This document shows positions 4,598 through 8,408 of a stretch of 8,408 nt of DNA, in pieces. Position 1 is the stretch's first letter. The number at the start of each line of letters is the position of its first letter. This DNA comes from Demequinaceae bacterium UBA4004. GTDB lineage: Bacteria > Actinomycetota > Actinomycetes > Actinomycetales > Demequinaceae. Made by a program: the position numbers and the translations under genes. The notes beneath the pieces were generated by a model. It was not told the origin of the DNA. It saw only the letters and a list, made by a program, of their open reading frames with translations, and made no database searches. The DNA lies in the NCBI GenBank assembly GCA_002384765.1, contig DGBM01000283.1, positions 1-8,408 of the forward strand. The letters run 5' to 3'.

Positions 4598-6006
4598 TGG
4601 GTCACACCGTGCCCCGCGGCCTCCGCACCTGGGGCGACGAGTTCGGAATGTTCGCCAGGCGCTGGTGGTGGACGCTCCCAATCATCGGCTTGATGACGTG
4701 GCTTCCTCCAGTGCCAGCGGTGCACACTGCGTTCAATTGGGTGGTCCTCGGTTTCGTAGTGTTGGTCGCAATCTGGGCAATCTCGACCGCTCGTCGGATG
4801 CCACGTCGACCGGAGGAAAAGTGGAAGCGCGACGTAGGTCGCAACATCCACGGAAGCTGGGCGGCAGTCGCGACTCGCCTCGGCCTTGGGGTTCCCGACC
4901 ACACCACACGCGGCACGGTATCCCCGGCTATCAGCTATCCCGTGTGGGACGAGTGGACATGCATTCTGCGCGTCTCTCTCCCGCAGGGACTCGGGCGTGA
5001 GCATCTTCAGGCGCAGACCGGACTACTGGCTCAGGCGTTTGGCGCTCGGCGGGCAGTAGTCGAGGGATCTCACATCAGTTCGCTGCTGCTGCGGTTCGAG
5101 TACTCAGACGTGCTGGAGGAGCCGTTCAGGCTCGAGAACGACATGCCGTGGGATGGCAAGACCGTCCCCATGGGCATCTTCGCCTCGGGTGAGATTTGGC
5201 GTCTGCGGCTCGGTCCACACACGCTCGTGGCTGGCTCCTCCGGTAGTGGGAAAGCGTCGCTCGTGTGGGGGCTCTTGCTCGGTCTTGCCGAGCCGATCCA
5301 CACCGGTCTCATCGAAGTCTGGGGTGTCGATCGCAAGGGAGGCATGGAGCTCGCGCTCGGGCGTCAACTACTCACCCGGTTCGCCGACGACGCCCGGCGC
5401 TCGGTGATCCTGCTCGAGGAGGCCGTTGTTGCGATGCAGGCGCGTGCCCGACAGCTCGCTGGCAAGACGCGGCAGCACGTGGCGACGGAAGACAGCCCGA
5501 CGATCGTCGTCCTTATCGACGAACTCGCAGCTCTGACTGCCTATGAGACCGACCGTGATCTACTCCGGCGCGCGAACGCAGCAATCGCGACGCTCGCCTC
5601 ACAGGGAAGGGCAGTCGGTTTCGTGGTCTTCGCCTGTCTACAAGACCCGCGCAAGGAAACGCTCCCCGCCCGTGGCCTCTTCACGCAGACGGTCGGCTTG
5701 CGCCTCCGCGACCGGATGGAAACCGCGATGGTGCTCGGAGACGGAGCTGTCGTGGCCGGCGCGCTTTGCCACGAAATATTGCCCGAAACCCCCGGCGTGG
5801 CTTACGTGCTGCCGGAGGACGGTAGGCCGCCTGAACGCGTGAGGGCCGGGCTCGTCACCGACGAGATGATCCACGCCACGGCGTCAAAGTTTGCGGCACC
5901 GCGACAGATACCGATTGTCGTCCCCGAATCTCCACCCGACGTCCCTCGTCAGCCCCGCACGAGGCGTGAACCCCGTACATCCACACGAAAGGAAGATGCA
6001 TCATGA
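4597..6006 (+). CDS. FtsK/SpoIIIE-type conjugative DNA translocase (TraSA/TraB-like)
   Basis: This 469-aa membrane-anchored ATPase probably forms the hexameric pump that moves double-stranded element DNA between mycelial or neighbouring cells. In numbering from the GTG at 4594, two hydrophobic segments (about 24-40 and 45-64) anchor it. A Walker A motif GSSGSGKA is at 214-221, Walker B IVVLIDELA at 304-312, and a sensor-like region ATLASQGRAVGFVVFACLQ at 332-350 typical of FtsK motors. The residue after the Walker A lysine is Ala rather than Ser or Thr; from memory, related AICE translocases often have Gly there. The C-terminal tail (about 440-470) is Pro and Arg rich and may contact DNA. The start is ATG 4597, overlapping the previous stop by one base; GTG 4594 is equally open. 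Its own stop overlaps the lipoprotein start in ATGA. Confidence 0.9.
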   Translation: MGHTVPRGLRTWGDEFGMFARRWWWTLPIIGLMTWLPPVPAVHTAFNWVVLGFVVLVAIWAISTARRMPRRPEEKWKRDVGRNIHGSWAAVATRLGLGVPDHTTRGTVSPAISYPVWDEWTCILRVSLPQGLGREHLQAQTGLLAQAFGARRAVVEGSHISSLLLRFEYSDVLEEPFRLENDMPWDGKTVPMGIFASGEIWRLRLGPHTLVAGSSGSGKASLVWGLLLGLAEPIHTGLIEVWGVDRKGGMELALGRQLLTRFADDARRSVILLEEAVVAMQARARQLAGKTRQHVATEDSPTIVVLIDELAALTAYETDRDLLRRANAAIATLASQGRAVGFVVFACLQDPRKETLPARGLFTQTVGLRLRDRMETAMVLGDGAVVAGALCHEILPETPGVAYVLPEDGRPPERVRAGLVTDEMIHATASKFAAPRQIPIVVPESPPDVPRQPRTRREPRTSTRKEDAS

Positions 6007-6425
6007 AGAACTCGAACCCGGCTGCACTTGCAGGCATCGTCGCTATCGCCGCGGTGCTTGCCGGCTGTGGCGCGACACACTCCGCTGATCCCACCGAGTC
6101 AACTTCCGTCGAGACCCGCCCGGTTCGCGCCTTCGAGGCGGCTCCCTGCAACCTCGGAGAGCAATTCGACCGTGACGCGATGGTCAAGCGAGCCCGCTAC
6201 GACAGCCCGGCCGCTAGCGAATACGACCTCGAGCACTATGGCCCGATGATCGCGAACAACTCGTGCTCCGACGCGCAGATCATCAAGTGGCAGGAACTTC
6301 GGCGTGAGCTTGGCGAGAGCGACACGATCTGCCGCGTCGTCTACTACGACGACTACTTCTCCGCGGTGACCTACCCGATCGGCTGCGCCGTGCCCGTCAT
6401 GGTGGTGACGGATGCGTCTCGATGA
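6003..6425 (+). CDS. Small lipoprotein of unknown function
   Basis: The 140-aa product begins with two charges, a hydrophobic stretch (about 7-19) and a lipobox LAGC with the cysteine near residue 22. It should therefore be exported, lipid-modified and held on the outer face of the membrane. After a Thr/Ser/Glu-rich linker, the mature part has four further cysteines (near residues 49, 88, 109 and 127), enough for two disulfides, and many acidic and tyrosine residues (VVYYDDYFSAVTY). I do not recognise the family. ATG 6003 overlaps the translocase stop, with AAAGGAAG upstream, and its 3' end overlaps the rep gene by 14 bases. The position between transfer and replication genes suggests a part in mating-pair contact or in excluding a second copy, but this is inference. 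Confidence 0.8.
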   Translation: MKNSNPAALAGIVAIAAVLAGCGATHSADPTESTSVETRPVRAFEAAPCNLGEQFDRDAMVKRARYDSPAASEYDLEHYGPMIANNSCSDAQIIKWQELRRELGESDTICRVVYYDDYFSAVTYPIGCAVPVMVVTDASR

Positions 6426-7776
6426 ATCGGTCGCTCGGCGGCTCCGTAGCCCTGACTTCGACCGTTGGATGCGTGGCGTCTCTGCCACGGGTCACTGCCG
6501 CAACCCCGTACGCCTTGTGGGTTCGTCTACGACTCTTCACGAGCCCTCGGGTGAGGTCCTGTCCGAATATGCCTCCGCGAACGAGGCAGATGGCATCACC
6601 TTCACCCGCTGCGGCAATCGCCGCGCAATCCGCTGCGCGTCGTGCAGTCACGAGTACAAGGGCGACACGTGGCACATGATCATGGCCGGCGCCGCGGGCG
6701 GGATGAAGGAGGTGCCTGAAGCGGTCGCGACCCACCCGATGGTGTTCTTGACGCTGACAGCGCCCTCCTTCGGCGCGGTGCACACGACCGCCACTGATCA
6801 TCGTGACGGAACGTGTGAGCACGGGATGCCGCTGGGTTGTCGCTGCACCCATGCCGAGGATGATTCGCAACGCGGCGACGCCGTCTGCCCTGACTGCTAC
6901 GACTACGTCGGACAGGTGGTTTGGCAGTACCACGCGCCCGAGCTCTGGCGCCGGTTCACCATTCGTCTACGTCGCGAGCTGGCGCGTACCCTCGGCGTCA
7001 CTCAGCGGGCCGCGTCGCGAGTTGTGCGAGTGCAGTTCGCGAAGGTTGCGGAGTTTCAGCGCAGGGGAGTGGTGCACTTCCACGCCATCATTCGTCTCGA
7101 CGGTGTCGACCCGGTCGATCCGTTCCCGCCGGCTCCAGCATCCGTCACGACGGCGCACCTCATCGAGGCGATCGGCGCCGCGGTGAAGAAGACCAACGTC
7201 GTTGCCGCGCCGGCCCCCGGCGATGACAGTTCGCGAGAACTCCGGTGGGGCACGCAATTCGATGCCCGCGTGATCGTTCGCCACGACGGACTTGACGGCT
7301 CTCTCTCCGATCGTGCCGTCGCTGCGTACATCGCCAAGTACGCCACGAAAGCTACCGAGGATCTCGACTCAGCGAGCGGTGGTCGCGCTCATATCCAGCG
7401 CGTCAAGCAGACCGTGCGGCATCTCGCAAAGTTTGTTGATCCAGAAGGGCCATACGCGCAGCTGCACAAGTGGGACGGGATGCTCGGATTCCGCGGTCAC
7501 TTCTCGACAAAGTCGCGCCGCTACTCCGTGACTCTGGGTGCGCTCAGGGGTGCTCGACGCGCATGGCGTCTCAGCGCACTTCTCGACAAGGTCAGGCCGA
7601 CGGAAGACGTCACTCCGGATGAAGTGCTGGTCATCGGCTCGTGGTCCTACGCCGGGATGGGGTGGCTCACGGACGGCGACAAAGTTCTCGCGACCGAGGC
7701 AGCTAACGCCGCGCGCGAGTGGCGCAACGACCGAGCACGTGCCCGATACCAAACCCACGAAAGGAGAACGCCATGA
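6412..7776 (+). CDS. repSA: RepSA-type rolling-circle replication initiator
   Basis: The 454-aa protein matches the size and layout of RepSA of pSAM2, the HUH nuclease that nicks the double-strand origin and starts rolling-circle replication of the excised element. A cysteine-rich segment with CGNRRAIRCASC (67-78) and a second cluster (C135, C143, C145, C159, C162) look metal-binding. Motif I is FLTLTAPSFG at 112-121, the HUH pair is VVHFHAIIRLD at 220-230 (H222, H224), and the tyrosine motif is AAYIAKYATK at 304-313 with Y306 the likely catalytic residue. All key residues are present. ATG 6412 is preceded by a GGTGG-like site inside the lipoprotein gene, so translation is probably coupled. 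Its stop overlaps the excisionase start. Confidence 0.88.
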   Translation: MRLDESVARRLRSPDFDRWMRGVSATGHCRNPVRLVGSSTTLHEPSGEVLSEYASANEADGITFTRCGNRRAIRCASCSHEYKGDTWHMIMAGAAGGMKEVPEAVATHPMVFLTLTAPSFGAVHTTATDHRDGTCEHGMPLGCRCTHAEDDSQRGDAVCPDCYDYVGQVVWQYHAPELWRRFTIRLRRELARTLGVTQRAASRVVRVQFAKVAEFQRRGVVHFHAIIRLDGVDPVDPFPPAPASVTTAHLIEAIGAAVKKTNVVAAPAPGDDSSRELRWGTQFDARVIVRHDGLDGSLSDRAVAAYIAKYATKATEDLDSASGGRAHIQRVKQTVRHLAKFVDPEGPYAQLHKWDGMLGFRGHFSTKSRRYSVTLGALRGARRAWRLSALLDKVRPTEDVTPDEVLVIGSWSYAGMGWLTDGDKVLATEAANAAREWRNDRARARYQTHERRTP

Positions 7777-8012
7777 CCATAGGAGCCACCATCGTCGCCG
7801 AATCCGTGGCAACGCCCGAGGTAGATGCCACGGGATACCTGACGCGCAGAGAGGCCGCCGCTCGATGCCGTGTGCCGCAGTCGACCTTTGACTCTCTGCG
7901 CCGGCAGAACAGGTTTCCGTTTCCGGATGCACACATGGGCAAGCACATGCTGTGGCGTTCGTCGACGGTTGACGACTTCCTCGAGGCCGGTGGTACTCGT
8001 GGTGACGGGTGA
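7773..8012 (+). CDS. xis: Excisionase-like helix-turn-helix protein
   Basis: This 79-aa protein has the AlpA/MerR-like winged helix found in excisionases and plasmid HTH proteins: YLTRREAAARCRVP (22-35) forms the helix-turn-helix, STFDSLRRQNRFPFPD (37-52) the recognition helix and turn, and KHMLWRSSTVDDFLEAG (57-73) the wing and last helix. In this position, just before the integrase, it should bend DNA at the attachment ends and direct the integrase to excise. ATG 7773 has a strong AAAGGAG site and overlaps the rep stop in ATGA. A longer frame from 7719 would lie inside rep and lacks such a site. Residues 1-20 form a poorly conserved-looking tail. Confidence 0.85.
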   Translation: MTIGATIVAESVATPEVDATGYLTRREAAARCRVPQSTFDSLRRQNRFPFPDAHMGKHMLWRSSTVDDFLEAGGTRGDG

Positions 8013-8408
8013 CGGCGTGGGGCGCATCGATCCGAAGACGCGTCGCGCGCTACCCGCCGGCATCCGATACCGCGAAGACCGCAAGAAGTACCAAGTGCGC
8101 GTGTGGGCGGTGGGGATGAACGGCGAGTGGCGGGAGCGCAGCTTCTACGTCGCAACGCTCTCGGAGGCAAAGAAGCTCCGAGCCGAGACTCAGGCGCAAC
8201 GCTTCCCAGATGGCAGCCTGACCTTGATCGGGTGGCACGCGCGCTACTGGGCTGTCATCGCCGACAGCATCCGCCCGTCTACTTCCCGCGCCTACGAGCG
8301 GGCATGGCGGCTGAGGGTGAAGCCATGGCTGGGTCACGTCAAGCTCGAGAAGCTGACCGCCGGTGAGATCGAAGCGGCGATGGCGGAATGGTCGGGAAGT
8401 AGCTCGAC
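8002..8408 (+). CDS. int: Tyrosine integrase, N-terminal part (continues past the window)
   Basis: About 135 residues are visible and the frame is open to the last base. From about residue 10 (RIDPKTRRALPAGIRYR) the protein has the beta-rich arm-DNA-binding domain (KKYQVRVWA, then RSFYVATLSEAKKLRAE). It then has the SAM-like core-binding domain (LTLIGWHARYWAVIAD, SIRPSTSRAYERAW, KLEKLTAGEIEAAMAEW). The catalytic half with the Arg-His-Arg-Tyr residues is outside, so activity cannot be judged. It should recombine the tRNA-Phe attachment site. The start is uncertain: GTG at 7999, 8002 and 8017 are all in frame and none has a strong ribosome site. I took 8002, which overlaps the xis stop by 11 bases and implies coupling. 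Confidence 0.85.
   Translation, partial: MTGDGVGRIDPKTRRALPAGIRYREDRKKYQVRVWAVGMNGEWRERSFYVATLSEAKKLRAETQAQRFPDGSLTLIGWHARYWAVIADSIRPSTSRAYERAWRLRVKPWLGHVKLEKLTAGEIEAAMAEWSGSSS

Larger units (their letters stand above)
1..8408. mobile_element. Actinobacterial integrative and conjugative element (AICE), left end to integrase N-terminus
   Basis: The order Pra-like, FtsK/TraSA-like translocase, lipoprotein, RepSA-like initiator, Xis-like protein and tyrosine integrase, with a tRNA 3'-end fragment at the other extremity, is the recognised plan of pSAM2-type elements. Such elements excise, replicate by rolling circle, move as double-stranded DNA through one FtsK-like protein, and integrate into a tRNA gene. 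The cargo between attachment site and backbone carries a restriction-like module and two unknown genes. The right attachment site and the complete tRNA are not in the window. The fragment's orientation predicts an intact tRNA-Phe on the minus strand just beyond the integrase. The family assignment is from recognised protein motifs and gene order, not from a database comparison. Confidence 0.85.

Noticed and set aside
7369..7932. 187-aa frame on the minus strand across rep and xis
   Set aside because: A shadow of two motif-supported genes; Arg/Ser/Pro-rich without recognisable domains.

Overview
The window reads as most of an actinobacterial integrative and conjugative element (AICE, pSAM2 type) from a high-GC Gram-positive host. 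I infer an actinobacterium, perhaps of the Micrococcales, from the G+C-rich third positions, the GTG starts and the single-protein FtsK-like transfer module. It is bounded on the left by a tRNA-Phe-derived attachment site, and the right end lies beyond the window because the integrase runs off the edge.

Left end (1-209): bases 1-42, read on the minus strand, match exactly positions 32-73 of a tRNA-Phe (anticodon loop CTGAAAA through discriminator base), with no 5' half of the tRNA. This is what an orphan attachment site looks like. A short non-coding stretch follows, with a perfect 17-nt palindrome and a possible -10 box placed so that the first gene could be leaderless.

Cargo (210-4045): three genes look like an unusual restriction-modification module. 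They are a stand-alone 271-aa protein with PD-(D/E)XK-nuclease-like features (+), convergent with a translationally coupled pair (-) of a gamma-type N6-adenine DNA methyltransferase (HsdM-like, 429 aa) and a half-size HsdS-like specificity protein (179 aa). No HsdR translocase is present. A 300-bp divergent spacer follows, holding a large nested inverted repeat (2958-3040). After it come an unrecognised 114-aa gene (+) and an unrecognised 166-aa gene (-) with a possible helix-turn-helix, which sits divergent to the backbone operon.

Backbone operon (4199-8408, all +): a Pra-like protein, a membrane-anchored FtsK/TraSA-type DNA translocase, a small lipoprotein, a RepSA-type HUH replication initiator, an excisionase-like HTH protein and the N-terminal part of a tyrosine integrase. 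Each start overlaps the preceding stop, so this is one tightly coupled transcription unit for excision, replication, transfer and reintegration. In the excised circle the operon would run through the attachment site towards the nuclease gene at the left end, which could tie restriction to the life cycle of the element.
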